Of a stretch of DNA of 64,000 nucleotides, positions 45,520-54,966 are shown piece by piece; the first letter of the stretch is position 1, and every line of letters starts with the position of its first letter. The position numbers were made by a program, and so were the translations under genes. The notes beneath the pieces were generated by a model. The model saw nothing but the letters and a program-made list of their open reading frames with translations, was not told the origin of the DNA and ran no database searches. Origin of the DNA: G963665085 sp963665085 (GTDB taxonomy: Bacteria; Bacteroidota; Bacteroidia; Bacteroidales; JAAAOM01); contig CAXXXS010000002.1 in the NCBI GenBank assembly GCA_963665085.2, positions 62,001 through 126,000 of the forward strand, in the 5' to 3' direction.

Positions 45520-46914
45520 ATGAAAAACATAATTGATATTCTTAAAAACAAATATTTCAAATTTGGACTTATTTCCTTTTTATATATCCTCTTTATAATA
45601 TGGTTGCATAATTATTGGTATTTATTAGGCCTTCTTATCATATTTGATTTATATATATCAAAAAAAGTAAATTGGACATTCTGGAAAAAAAGAGAAGAAG
45701 AAAACAGTAAATTTGTTGAATGGGTTGATGCATTAATATTTGCTGTAATAGCTGTAACTCTTATCAATATATTTTTATTTCAAAACTATAAGATCCCGTC
45801 TGGTTCAATGGAAAAAACATTGATGATTGGAGACCATCTGTATGTGAGTAAAATGGCCTATGGCCCACGAATACCACAAACACCTCTCTCCTTCCCTTTT
45901 TCCCAAAACACAATGCCCCTAGCAAAAAAAACAAAATCTTATCTTGAATGGATTAAGCTAGATTATAAAAGATTAAAAGGGTTTGGTAAGATTAAACGTG
46001 ATGATATTGTTGTATTTAATTTTCCTGCAGGAGATACGGTTGTCATTCAAATGTCTACCACAGATTATTACGGTATCGTTCGTGGGTATATGGAACAACT
46101 AAAGCAATTAGATACACAAAACAACTCAGCAATAAGGTCTGATGATAGTTATTATTCTCAAGCCAGGAAATATATCTGGGATAATTATGACGTTGTTTCC
46201 CGTCCAGTCGACAGAAGAGATAATTATATTAAAAGATGTGTAGCAATAGCCGGGGATACTTTAGAAATGAAGGACTGCCAAATTTTTGTTAATCATACGC
46301 CTCAAAAATATATTGAAAATAGTCAGCATATGTACATGATAAAAACCAGCCAGGCATTTAATCCCAAAACATTTGAAAAATTAGAAATTGCCAGCAATGA
46401 TATAAAAGGAACATCTTCATCAATGTATCAACTTTTACTTACGGATGCAAAAGTTGAAAAAATGAAAAAATTTAGTAATGTTATTGAAATTCAACGTATG
46501 GTAGATCCTGCCGGAGAATACTCAAGCAGGGTTTTTCCCTATGATTCAACCTTACATTGGAACAAAGATAATTTTGGCCCTCTGTACATCCCTCAAAAAG
46601 GAAAAACTATAAATTTATCGACAAAAAATCTGCCCATCTATAAACAAATCATTGATCAATATGAACATAATGATCTGGTGGTAAATGGAAACAAAATTTT
46701 TATTAATGGAGAAGAAGTTACTACTTATACGTTCAAGATGGATTACTATTTTATGATTGGCGACAACCGTCATGACTCAGCAGACTCACGCTTCTGGGGA
46801 TTTGTCCCGGAAGACCATATTGTAGGAAAGCCCAAGTTTATATGGCTTTCAAAGGATGATGACAAATCATTTCCCAAAAACATTCGCTTAAAAAGAATGT
46901 TTACGAGGATTTAA
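45520..46914 (+). CDS. lepB: Signal peptidase I, copy 2
   Basis: A 464-residue signal peptidase closely similar to copy 3. It has two N-terminal helices and the motif NWTFWKKREE, Ser96 in YKIPSGSMEKTLM, Lys in YIKRCVAIAGD, and MIGDNRHDSADSRFWGFV near the end. It lies 102 bases after copy 1 and 32 bases before copy 3. The shared segments with copy 3 (ALIFAVIAVTLINIFLFQNY) show a recent duplication, while copy 1 is older. The copies may differ in substrate preference, but nothing in the sequence shows that. Confidence 0.95.
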   Translation: MKNIIDILKNKYFKFGLISFLYILFIIWLHNYWYLLGLLIIFDLYISKKVNWTFWKKREEENSKFVEWVDALIFAVIAVTLINIFLFQNYKIPSGSMEKTLMIGDHLYVSKMAYGPRIPQTPLSFPFSQNTMPLAKKTKSYLEWIKLDYKRLKGFGKIKRDDIVVFNFPAGDTVVIQMSTTDYYGIVRGYMEQLKQLDTQNNSAIRSDDSYYSQARKYIWDNYDVVSRPVDRRDNYIKRCVAIAGDTLEMKDCQIFVNHTPQKYIENSQHMYMIKTSQAFNPKTFEKLEIASNDIKGTSSSMYQLLLTDAKVEKMKKFSNVIEIQRMVDPAGEYSSRVFPYDSTLHWNKDNFGPLYIPQKGKTINLSTKNLPIYKQIIDQYEHNDLVVNGNKIFINGEEVTTYTFKMDYYFMIGDNRHDSADSRFWGFVPEDHIVGKPKFIWLSKDDDKSFPKNIRLKRMFTRI

Positions 46915-46946
46915 TAATATTAAAAGAATAAATAAAAAATATACGA

Positions 46947-48344
46947 ATGAAAAACATACTTGTAATTCTACAAAACAAATATTTCAAATTTGGTTTTGCA
47001 TCAGTTCTATACCTCCTATTTGTAATCTGGTTAAAAAATTATTGGTACCTCTTTGGATTACCGGTAATCTTTGATATCTATATTACAAAAAAAGTTAACT
47101 GGACATTCTGGAAAAAAAGAGAAGGTAAAAACAGTACATTTATTGAATGGCTTGATGCTCTGATCTTTGCTGTTATTGCTGTAACCCTAATTAATATTTT
47201 TCTATTCCAGAATTATAAAATCCCAACAGGATCGATGGAAAAATCATTAATGATTGGGGATCACCTATATGTTAGTAAAGTGGCATTTGGTCCTCGCGTT
47301 CCACAAACGCCTCTTTCCTTTCCTTTTGCTCAACATACTTTACCTTTAACAACAAAAACTAAATCTTACCTGGAGTGGATAAAACTTGATTATAAGAGAC
47401 TAAAGGGACTTGGAAAAGTCGAGAGGGATGATGTTGTAGTATTTAATTTTCCTGCTGGAGATACGGTTGTCGTTCAAATGCAGGCACAGGATTATTATGG
47501 TATTGTCCGTGGTTATGCAGAACAATTTAGACAAGCAGATCTACAAAATGGAGCTCCAATAAAGTCTGAAGAAGCCTACTATAATACGGGCAGACAATAT
47601 GTATGGAATAATTTCGACATCGTTGTTCGTCCTGTGGACAGAAGGGACAACTATATCAAACGTTGCGTAGCTATTCCAGGAGATTCACTGGAAGTAAGAG
47701 ACAGAAAGGTTTATATTAACGGAAAACCTCAAAAAGAAATAGAAGGCATTCAATACAAATACAGAGTTAAGACTACACAACCTTTTAATCCAAAAACTTT
47801 TGAAAAGCTTGATATTGCCAACAACGATATAAAAGGAGCATCCTCAACAGATTATTTACTTTTATTAACCGATGAAAAAGTTAAACAAATAAAAGAATTT
47901 AGTAATGTTATTGGCATTCAACCCATAGAAAAGGAAAAAGGGGCATATGCAAATTATATTTTCCCTCACAACCCTAATTTTGCCTGGAATGAAGATAATT
48001 TCGGCCCTCTGTACATTCCTAAAAAAGGTGTTACAATTGATCTTACAACCGACAATCTTCCTTTATATGAACGTATCATCGACCAATACGAATCAAACTC
48101 TCTGGAAGTAAAAGATGGAAAAATATTCATAAATGGAGAAGAAGCTTCTACCTATACATTTAAAATGGATTACTATTTTATGATGGGAGATAACAGACAT
48201 GACTCTGCAGATTCCCGTTTCTGGGGATTCGTCCCTGAAGATCATATTGTTGGTAAGCCTAAATTTATATGGTTATCGCTTCACCCAGATAAATCATTCC
48301 CTAAAAATATTAGATTAAGAAGGATGTTTATTGGAGTTGAATAA
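46947..48344 (+). CDS. lepB: Signal peptidase I, copy 3
   Basis: A 465-residue signal peptidase with Ser96 in YKIPTGSMEKSLM, Lys in YIKRCVAIPGD, and MMGDNRHDSADSRFWGF. All catalytic and box E residues are intact, so this is not a decayed copy. The first 100 residues align position by position with copy 2, without gaps. An inverted repeat at 48351-48401 follows, perhaps ending the operon. Confidence 0.95.
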   Translation: MKNILVILQNKYFKFGFASVLYLLFVIWLKNYWYLFGLPVIFDIYITKKVNWTFWKKREGKNSTFIEWLDALIFAVIAVTLINIFLFQNYKIPTGSMEKSLMIGDHLYVSKVAFGPRVPQTPLSFPFAQHTLPLTTKTKSYLEWIKLDYKRLKGLGKVERDDVVVFNFPAGDTVVVQMQAQDYYGIVRGYAEQFRQADLQNGAPIKSEEAYYNTGRQYVWNNFDIVVRPVDRRDNYIKRCVAIPGDSLEVRDRKVYINGKPQKEIEGIQYKYRVKTTQPFNPKTFEKLDIANNDIKGASSTDYLLLLTDEKVKQIKEFSNVIGIQPIEKEKGAYANYIFPHNPNFAWNEDNFGPLYIPKKGVTIDLTTDNLPLYERIIDQYESNSLEVKDGKIFINGEEASTYTFKMDYYFMMGDNRHDSADSRFWGFVPEDHIVGKPKFIWLSLHPDKSFPKNIRLRRMFIGVE

Positions 48345-48350
48345 AAGATT

Positions 48351-48401
48351 TAACAATAGACTGAATATTATATTACTTGTTTTATATTTAGTCTATTGTT
48401 A
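48351..48401. repeat. 12-bp perfect inverted repeat after the lepB cluster
   Basis: TAACAATAGACT (48351-48362) is the exact reverse complement of AGTCTATTGTTA (48390-48401), with a 27-base AT-rich loop. It starts six bases after the lepB copy 3 stop, between convergent genes. It could be a long-loop terminator, though no T-run follows directly. Confidence 0.55.
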
Positions 48402-48588
48402 TATTATCTCACTAAAAACAATAACATCATTCCCTGCCAACACAAAAAACAGCTATTCACAAACAAATAGGACTTGAATATAAAAATCAACCAGCACCTT
48501 ATGTTTGTCACTTTTTCTGCCTCATACAGCCAGTTTTTTCCCTTTTTCTTTGATAAAAATCTGCAATAAAATGGATTAAGGCTTTTAA

Positions 48589-51162
48589 TTATGAATTGAT
48601 ATTGTTTTGAAATGTTAATCTTACTGTCGTACCTTGGCCTCTCTTTGAGAAAAATTCCATTCTGCCTTTGTGTTCGTTAATAATTGTGTATGTGATGGAT
48701 AGTCCCAGTCCTGTTCCTTTTCCCGGTTCTTTGGTAGTAAAAAACGGGGCAGTTACCTTAGTAAGATTCTCTTCACTAATACCTGTACCTGTATCTATTA
48801 TTTCAACAATGATGTTTAGGTCAGTTTTTTTTGTGGAAATTGTAATTGTGCCTTCTTCAGAAATGGAATGAATTGAATTTTGTATGATATTGAGAAATGC
48901 TTGATGTAGTTTACCTGCATTTCCCTTGAGAAAAAGAGATCTCTCAAAATATTTTTTTTGAATCTCAATCCTGTTTTTAAATTGATTGTGTAGTATTGTT
49001 AAGCAATTTTCAAGAATGGAATGTATATCACAAGATTCATCATACACATCCCTATCCCTGCTAAATTGATTTAACCCTTTTACAATTGTAGCAATACGTT
49101 CGGCCCCAGTTTTTAAACTGCCAATTATGGTTTTAACCCGTTGATCCTGCATTAATTCATTATCCCTAAGGATATTCTCGAGCCCTGATGTCCCGCCAAG
49201 GATAAAATTGAGCGGATTGTTTATTTCATGGGCAACACCTGCCGTAAGGATACCCAGAGATGCCATTTTTTCTGAATGGATTAACTGGGACTGGGTGTCC
49301 TGTAGTTGTGTTAGGGTAGCTTCCAGTTCTTCTTTCTGTTGACTGAAAATTTCATTCTTAAAATGTAATTCCTTATTGATGATGATAAGTTTTTCATTCG
49401 TAGTTTTTAATTCATTTGTTCTTTCTGCAACCAACTTTTCCAAATGATTTCTATATTCTTCCAATTCTTTTTCAGTACGTTTCTTTTCAGTAACATCTTG
49501 CGTTACTGCTTGTACATATATAGCATCATCAAGTTCAACAATATTAAGGCTTACAAGTGCATCAAAATTTTCTCCATTGGGCCTTGAGTGCTTCCACTCG
49601 AATATACATGGGTTCTCTTTTTTTAAGTCAGCAAATTTTTCTTGTTCCAGAGCATATGTTTTTATATTATTATATTGATATTCTGGACTAAAATCATGAG
49701 GGGAATGTCCGATCAGAAATTCCTTAGTGCATTGAAAAAGTTCCAAAGCTTTCTGATTACAATCAGTTACAACTTGATTTAACATAATAAAGATTGCATC
49801 ATTAGAACTTTCAAATAATTTTCTGTATTTTTCTTCACCTGATGCTAGTTTTCGTTTGCTTTCTTCAGCTTTCTGTTTTGCATCAATAAGGTGTTTTTTT
49901 TGTTTTTCTATAGATAATAACATTTCTTTAAGCACTCTCCCCATTTCTCTGGTTTCAACAGAACCAGTTTCTGGAATCTCAGAAATATTTATATCTTCCT
50001 TGTTTGAAATTTTTGATGCAAACCTCATCAAATTCTTAAGGGGCTTTGAGATACTTGAAGATAAATGAATAGAAATAGCAATTGAGACAACTAAAAAGAT
50101 GATGGAAATGAGAAGTATTTTATTCCCAAAAAGTTTGCCCGCTTTTAATAGTTCATCTTCGTAAATAGAAACACAAATATACCAGTCTAAAGGTTCGAAA
50201 TACTCAACAAAAACTTTCTTTTTGTAAATGTATTTTTCTTTATCTTCTGTTGGTTTATTCCATATATATTCATAAATTTTTGATTGTGCATGTGAAGCCT
50301 GCATTATTTCATTATAAGGTATTTTTTCTGATATGGATTGAAGTATGGAATCACCATTCTCTTCATTGAGTGTAGGATGTAAAAGAACTTGTTTATCTCC
50401 ATTAAATATATAAAAATAACCTGTTTCTGTAACTTTTAGTTGTCCAATAGTATGTTTAAGTTCTTCAATAATTGCATCCAAACGTTTCTGTACGTCATTT
50501 TCAATATCTTCGATATAAACACCTGTGCCAAGAATCCATTGCCATGGTTCAAATAATTCGACATATGATATTTTGGGAATTTCCTTTGTTTCCGTAGTAT
50601 CAGTAGGTTTTACCCACGAATATTCAATAAAGCCACTACCTTGTTTTTTACACAGATCTACTGCTAACTTTGGAATATTAGTTGAGTCAACAGATGTATA
50701 AAAAATTGGAGCTGTGGATATTTTGTTGTTGTATTCAGGATAAATAGGGTGAATAAGAATTCTTGGAATAGGTTTTTCTGTGTTATTTATCCAGATATAT
50801 CCGTTGCCGTCGTCATATTTAAATTCGTTTATGCTTTGTAATGCCTTTCGTTTTGCTTCCGGTTCATTAATTCGTCCATTCTTGAAATCAAGATAATAAT
50901 TGTTGATAATACTCTTAGCTATCGAGACTATATTCTTTCGCTCTTCTCTTCTTAAGTTGGTAGAATATTCGCGGTGAAAGATTAAACTTGTGTATTGATT
51001 TTCTATAGAGACAAGGGCCATGTCCAGTAAGTTCCTTGCGTTTTTATTTGCTGTATTGGACATAATATTAAAAGCATTGCTTTTATCTATCAGGTAGATA
51101 CTTGTGATTGCAAGTACGTTAATTGTAATTGTTATTATCAAAAATCTGCCCCTAATCTTCAT
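48589..51162 (-). CDS. Double-Cache sensor histidine kinase (Cache-HAMP-PAS-HisKA-HATPase)
   Basis: An 857-residue membrane kinase. A helix at residues 7-25 leads to a periplasmic sensor with two single-Cache-like halves (GYIWINNTEKPIPRILIHP and GYFYIFNGDKQVLLHPTLN, each followed by a WxWxLxTGVY-type or WYICVSIY end). A second helix near 345-365, a HAMP linker, a PAS domain (residues about 435-555), a coiled coil, HisKA with H645 (AGVAHEINNPLNF) and HATPase (IDTGTGI, GKGTGLGLSI) follow. Cache domains bind small organic ligands. There is no receiver domain and no adjacent response regulator, so the partner is elsewhere. Confidence 0.94.
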   Translation of the reverse strand: MKIRGRFLIITITINVLAITSIYLIDKSNAFNIMSNTANKNARNLLDMALVSIENQYTSLIFHREYSTNLRREERKNIVSIAKSIINNYYLDFKNGRINEPEAKRKALQSINEFKYDDGNGYIWINNTEKPIPRILIHPIYPEYNNKISTAPIFYTSVDSTNIPKLAVDLCKKQGSGFIEYSWVKPTDTTETKEIPKISYVELFEPWQWILGTGVYIEDIENDVQKRLDAIIEELKHTIGQLKVTETGYFYIFNGDKQVLLHPTLNEENGDSILQSISEKIPYNEIMQASHAQSKIYEYIWNKPTEDKEKYIYKKKVFVEYFEPLDWYICVSIYEDELLKAGKLFGNKILLISIIFLVVSIAISIHLSSSISKPLKNLMRFASKISNKEDINISEIPETGSVETREMGRVLKEMLLSIEKQKKHLIDAKQKAEESKRKLASGEEKYRKLFESSNDAIFIMLNQVVTDCNQKALELFQCTKEFLIGHSPHDFSPEYQYNNIKTYALEQEKFADLKKENPCIFEWKHSRPNGENFDALVSLNIVELDDAIYVQAVTQDVTEKKRTEKELEEYRNHLEKLVAERTNELKTTNEKLIIINKELHFKNEIFSQQKEELEATLTQLQDTQSQLIHSEKMASLGILTAGVAHEINNPLNFILGGTSGLENILRDNELMQDQRVKTIIGSLKTGAERIATIVKGLNQFSRDRDVYDESCDIHSILENCLTILHNQFKNRIEIQKKYFERSLFLKGNAGKLHQAFLNIIQNSIHSISEEGTITISTKKTDLNIIVEIIDTGTGISEENLTKVTAPFFTTKEPGKGTGLGLSITYTIINEHKGRMEFFSKRGQGTTVRLTFQNNINS

Positions 51163-51345
51163 AGTACCCTGAATTCGAGTTTTATAACGAAAATGAAAAT
51201 TACTAAAAAAAATGAAGTTATTTCCTTTGTTCTTCGTAGAAACTTTTTTATTATTTTCTGATTCTTTATGATAATCCTCAATATTTATTATTAAACTGAG
51301 TTGTTCTTTTGCCTTTTTTTAGAATCGGTTTAATAATTTGATTTT

Positions 51346-52212
51346 ATGCAGGAAAAGTATCGTAAACTATCCATTGTGATAAATGATTATTTGATTATTA
51401 CTTTTGGTTTACTGGTTTTTACAGCAGGCTGGGTTGTATTTTTAATACCAGGAGAAATTACAGGAGGGGGCATCAGTGGTGTTTCAGCCGTTATATTTTT
51501 TGCAACAAAAATACCGTTAAGTATTTCTTATTTAGCAATAAATACTGTATTGGTCCTTATTGCTATTAAGATCTTAGGGGCAAATTTTGGTGTTAAAACA
51601 GTTTATAGCATTATTGTGTTAACTATTTTTTTTGCTTTATTCCAAGGAATTATTAAAAGACCAATAGTAGATGATACATTCTTGTCGGCAGTTCTAGGTG
51701 GAATGTCTGGGGGTATTGGTTTAGGAATAGTTTTTTCTCGTGGAGGTAGCACTGGAGGAACTGATATTTTTGCAATGATAATTAATAAATACAGAAATAT
51801 TAGCCCGGGGCGTGTTATTATGTTTTGTGATGTTGTAATAATTGCATCATCATACTTTGTTTTTCACTCAATAGAGAAATTAGTTTATGGTTACGTTACA
51901 ATGTGGGTAGTGTCATATTCACTGGACTCTTTTTTAGGAGGGGCAAATCGTTCTGCTCAAATGTTTATTATTTCTAAAGAATATGAAAAAATAGCAGAGT
52001 TTATTAATAAAGAAGCAGTTAGAGGAGTTACACTACTTGAAGGGAAAGGATGGTATACAAAAGAAAATACAAAAGTTATACTGTCTGTTGTGCGTAAAAA
52101 AGAAACAAGTGCTATTTTTAGAAAAATTAAGGAATTGGATCCCAATGCGTTTATTTCAATGGGAAGTGTAATGGGAGTTTATGGTCAAGGTTTTGAAAAG
52201 ATAAAATTATAG
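51346..52212 (+). CDS. YitT-family membrane protein (DUF161-DUF2179)
   Basis: A 288-residue protein with five or six hydrophobic helices (residues 12-200) and the signatures FLIPGEITGGGISGVS and FSRGGSTGGTDIFAMI, followed by a C-terminal cytoplasmic DUF2179 domain (GVTLLEGKGWYTKENTKVI). The family function is not established; it is a presumed membrane transporter or channel. The start is the ATG at 51346. It is divergent from the Cache kinase across 183 bases. Confidence 0.92.
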   Translation: MQEKYRKLSIVINDYLIITFGLLVFTAGWVVFLIPGEITGGGISGVSAVIFFATKIPLSISYLAINTVLVLIAIKILGANFGVKTVYSIIVLTIFFALFQGIIKRPIVDDTFLSAVLGGMSGGIGLGIVFSRGGSTGGTDIFAMIINKYRNISPGRVIMFCDVVIIASSYFVFHSIEKLVYGYVTMWVVSYSLDSFLGGANRSAQMFIISKEYEKIAEFINKEAVRGVTLLEGKGWYTKENTKVILSVVRKKETSAIFRKIKELDPNAFISMGSVMGVYGQGFEKIKL

Positions 52213-52439
52213 CCGGTTTTTAATTTTTTTATTTAAAATTGGGTATAAAATGATAAATATTCTAAAAATTTAATTTTTTTACATTTAAATTTAAACAGTT
52301 TTTTTAATCACACTCTTATCTATAATTATTTGAAAGAATAATCTCTGAAAATTTAACAAATTACAATAAAATTATTATTTTTGATGTCAATTTATTAGCA
52401 ATCCTCGTAAATGTGTATTATTGACTAAACTGTTATAGA

Positions 52440-52916
52440 ATGGATGAAAATTTGCATATAGACAAACTAGATAGAAAAATACTTTCTATTTTAACAAAAA
52501 ACGCACGAATACCTTTTCTTGAAGTAGCCCGTGAATGTAAGGTATCTGGAGCTGCGATTCACCAAAGAGTTCAAAAATTATCAAAAATAGGAGTAATTTC
52601 CGGTTCTCGATTTACAATCGATCCCGGAAAAATTGGTTTTAAAACGTGCGCATATATTGGTGTTTTTCTAGATAAAGCAGGATTAATAAACGATGTTTTG
52701 GAAAAAATGCTTAAAATCCCAGAGGTAACGCAATGTCATTACACTACAGGTGAATATGCCATGTTTGTTAAAGTTTATGCGAGAGATAATGAACACCTAA
52801 AATCCGTATTATCCAATAAGGTTCAATCCATTAATGGAATATTAAGAACTGAAACTTTTATCTCCCTAGAAGTAATGATAGACAGACAACTGCCTATTAT
52901 TGATGAGAATGAGTAA
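52440..52916 (+). CDS. Lrp/AsnC-family transcriptional regulator
   Basis: A 158-residue regulator with the AsnC helix-turn-helix (LDRKILSILTKNARIPFLEV, then CKVSGAAIHQRVQKLSKIGVI) and a C-terminal RAM ligand-binding domain (KTCAYIGVFLDKAG, then VTQCHYTTGEYAMFVKVYA). Members sense amino acids and act as dimers to octamers. Its last 20 bases overlap the 3' end of the convergent rlmB gene. Its targets cannot be told. Confidence 0.94.
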   Translation: MDENLHIDKLDRKILSILTKNARIPFLEVARECKVSGAAIHQRVQKLSKIGVISGSRFTIDPGKIGFKTCAYIGVFLDKAGLINDVLEKMLKIPEVTQCHYTTGEYAMFVKVYARDNEHLKSVLSNKVQSINGILRTETFISLEVMIDRQLPIIDENE

Positions 52917-53652
52917 CCAGTCTTTGTCTAATGGCTTCATAAATTATTATAGAAGAAGCATTGGACACGTTTAATGATTCTACATTCCCCTTTATTGGAA
53001 TTTTTACTAATTCGTCAGAAATTTTTAGGATATCATCAGATATGCCTATGTCTTCTGCTCCCATAATTATTAACGTGGGAGCAGTAAAATCTGCCGTAAA
53101 ATAATCTTTATTTCCTTTTTCTGTGGCTGCAATAATTTGGAACCCTGAATTTCGTAATGTGTCAATTGTTTCCAGTAAGCTGTCTGCTCGTATAACAGGA
53201 AGATAGTTTAAAGCTCCAGCCGAAGTTTTCATTGCATCAGAATTAATTAATACACTGCCTTTTCGTGCTACAATAATACCATGGGCTCCGGCACATTCTG
53301 CAGTTCTGCATATTGAACCAAAATTTCTGACATCGGTAACTCCATCTAACATAATTAATAAAGGCGTTTCTCCATCCTCAAATATTTTAGGGATAAGAAA
53401 ATCAGCGTTTGCATAATCAATAGCAGAGATAAATGCAATTGCTCCCTGGTGATTTTTCCGGGTAATTGAATTTAATTTTTCCTGAGGAACATATTGAATT
53501 TGTATGTTACTATTTCTTAAAAGATGTTGAAGTTCTCTTAATGCCTCGTTATTTAAATCTTTTTTTATTAAGACTTTTTCTATTGTTTTTCCAGCACTAA
53601 CTGTCTCTTTTATGGCTTGAATACCATAAACAAAATCATGTTTTTGTATCAT
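52897..53652 (-). CDS. rlmB: 23S rRNA (guanosine-2'-O)-methyltransferase RlmB (TrmH/SpoU family)
   Basis: A 251-residue SpoU methyltransferase. An N-terminal substrate-binding domain (DFVYGIQAIKETVSAGKTIE, then KNHQGAIAF) precedes the knotted MTase domain with motif 1 DGVTDVRNFGSICRTAEC, motif 2 LIIMGAEDIGIS and motif 3 IPIKGNVESLNVSNASSI. RlmB methylates G2251 in the peptidyl-transferase loop. The start is ten bases after the GWxTD gene's stop in the same direction. The 3' end overlaps the Lrp gene. Confidence 0.93.
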   Translation of the reverse strand: MIQKHDFVYGIQAIKETVSAGKTIEKVLIKKDLNNEALRELQHLLRNSNIQIQYVPQEKLNSITRKNHQGAIAFISAIDYANADFLIPKIFEDGETPLLIMLDGVTDVRNFGSICRTAECAGAHGIIVARKGSVLINSDAMKTSAGALNYLPVIRADSLLETIDTLRNSGFQIIAATEKGNKDYFTADFTAPTLIIMGAEDIGISDDILKISDELVKIPIKGNVESLNVSNASSIIIYEAIRQRLVTHSHQ

Positions 53653-53661
53653 TTAATTAAT

Positions 53662-54939
53662 TTAATTTTCAAGTGAGAAAAGATCCCCATTACGCCAGTT
53701 GTTTACAGATTGCCTCCAGGAGATGTTGTAACTTTGTGATCGCTGTAAAGTAAAAAGTTGACTTGAATATTCATTTCCTTCTCGTCTAAATGCAAAGGTA
53801 ACAGGACTTTTACTATTTTTTTTGTAATATATCCAGCGTTCGTAATCCTGCTCTTTTTCCATTGAGTTTGGAGGCCCATAAATTATATATACCATTCCTC
53901 TGTCTGTTTTCCAACCTTCTTTATAACTAGAGAAATAGTAATTAGCTAAATAAACCCTGGTGTAGTATATACGAATTAATTCGCGGGAACGCTCAATGTC
54001 ATCAACTTTGGTTAACCAAAAATTATCAACAGCTAATTTTCTGTTTTTTTGTTTTACTAGCTCTTGATATTCGTTTGTTGTGGTTATATATGCTAGCGGA
54101 CCAACCATTTTATCAATACTGGTAATTTTAGGAAATCCTTCGCCAAAATTAAGTAGAGTTAGTCCCTCTTTAAGGGCTGTGTCTGGCTGAACATAATAAA
54201 GTCCCTCTTTATCAAAATTTAACATTAAAAAAGCGGAATTGGGAATCTTCCATGTGCTGTCTGTTTTGCCAATATATTTCTCTGGTGTTTCTTCATAAAA
54301 TACAGGGCGGGGTAATTGTTGGGATATTTTGTAGTAACTAACAAATAAACTATCAACAGTATACGGATATATAATTTTAAATTCTTTTTCACTAATAACA
54401 TACGGTTCAAACAGGGGAAGGCTATTGGAAGCATCAATTACCCGAAAATTTTGATAATTAGCTTGGTTTAGCTTGTTTATATAAATGTAGTCTCGGGATA
54501 CAGTCCGTCGTAATATATCAGTTGTGTAAATTTCACATAAATATAGTTTATTGCTTTCGGCTTTTATTTCCAGATCGGTAAGGAAACGTCCTTTTGCCTT
54601 TTCTTTTGGGAGTGTGTATTTTCTAACCAGACTATCAGCAATCGTTTTCTCGATTCCATTACTTCCAACCTCGAACATTTTTAAATCAATTTTAAATTCG
54701 CTTCGAAGTTCATTATCAACATTCGCCTCATTAAACAGTAGTTCTGCTGTAAACAACTTAAATGTTAAGATAGAAGTATTGGGATTGTTGTGGAACACAT
54801 CAAATTTTGGGTTTAAAGTAGATGTTGTAGGATTATAAGTGTATGTTAAATTCCTATCAACTTTTGTTACCTTAGCTGGATTACATGATGAGACAAAGAT
54901 GACAAACAATAGAATAAAATGTGATTTTAAAAGGTTCAT
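53662..54939 (-). CDS. GWxTD domain lipoprotein
   Basis: A 425-residue lipoprotein (VSSCNPAK, lipobox Cys19). The N-terminal 280 residues form beta-sandwich-like folds, and the C-terminal part holds the GWxTD domain with YKEGWKTDRGMVYIIYGPP and DYERWIYYKKN. The family is found in Bacteroidota and related phyla, and its function is not known; an envelope role is likely. It stands between the ABC-F gene (27 bases) and rlmB (9 bases), so the three are probably one operon. Confidence 0.92.
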   Translation of the reverse strand: MNLLKSHFILLFVIFVSSCNPAKVTKVDRNLTYTYNPTTSTLNPKFDVFHNNPNTSILTFKLFTAELLFNEANVDNELRSEFKIDLKMFEVGSNGIEKTIADSLVRKYTLPKEKAKGRFLTDLEIKAESNKLYLCEIYTTDILRRTVSRDYIYINKLNQANYQNFRVIDASNSLPLFEPYVISEKEFKIIYPYTVDSLFVSYYKISQQLPRPVFYEETPEKYIGKTDSTWKIPNSAFLMLNFDKEGLYYVQPDTALKEGLTLLNFGEGFPKITSIDKMVGPLAYITTTNEYQELVKQKNRKLAVDNFWLTKVDDIERSRELIRIYYTRVYLANYYFSSYKEGWKTDRGMVYIIYGPPNSMEKEQDYERWIYYKKNSKSPVTFAFRREGNEYSSQLFTLQRSQSYNISWRQSVNNWRNGDLFSLEN

Positions 54940-54966
54940 TTCAATTCATTTGAATCGTTAAAAATA

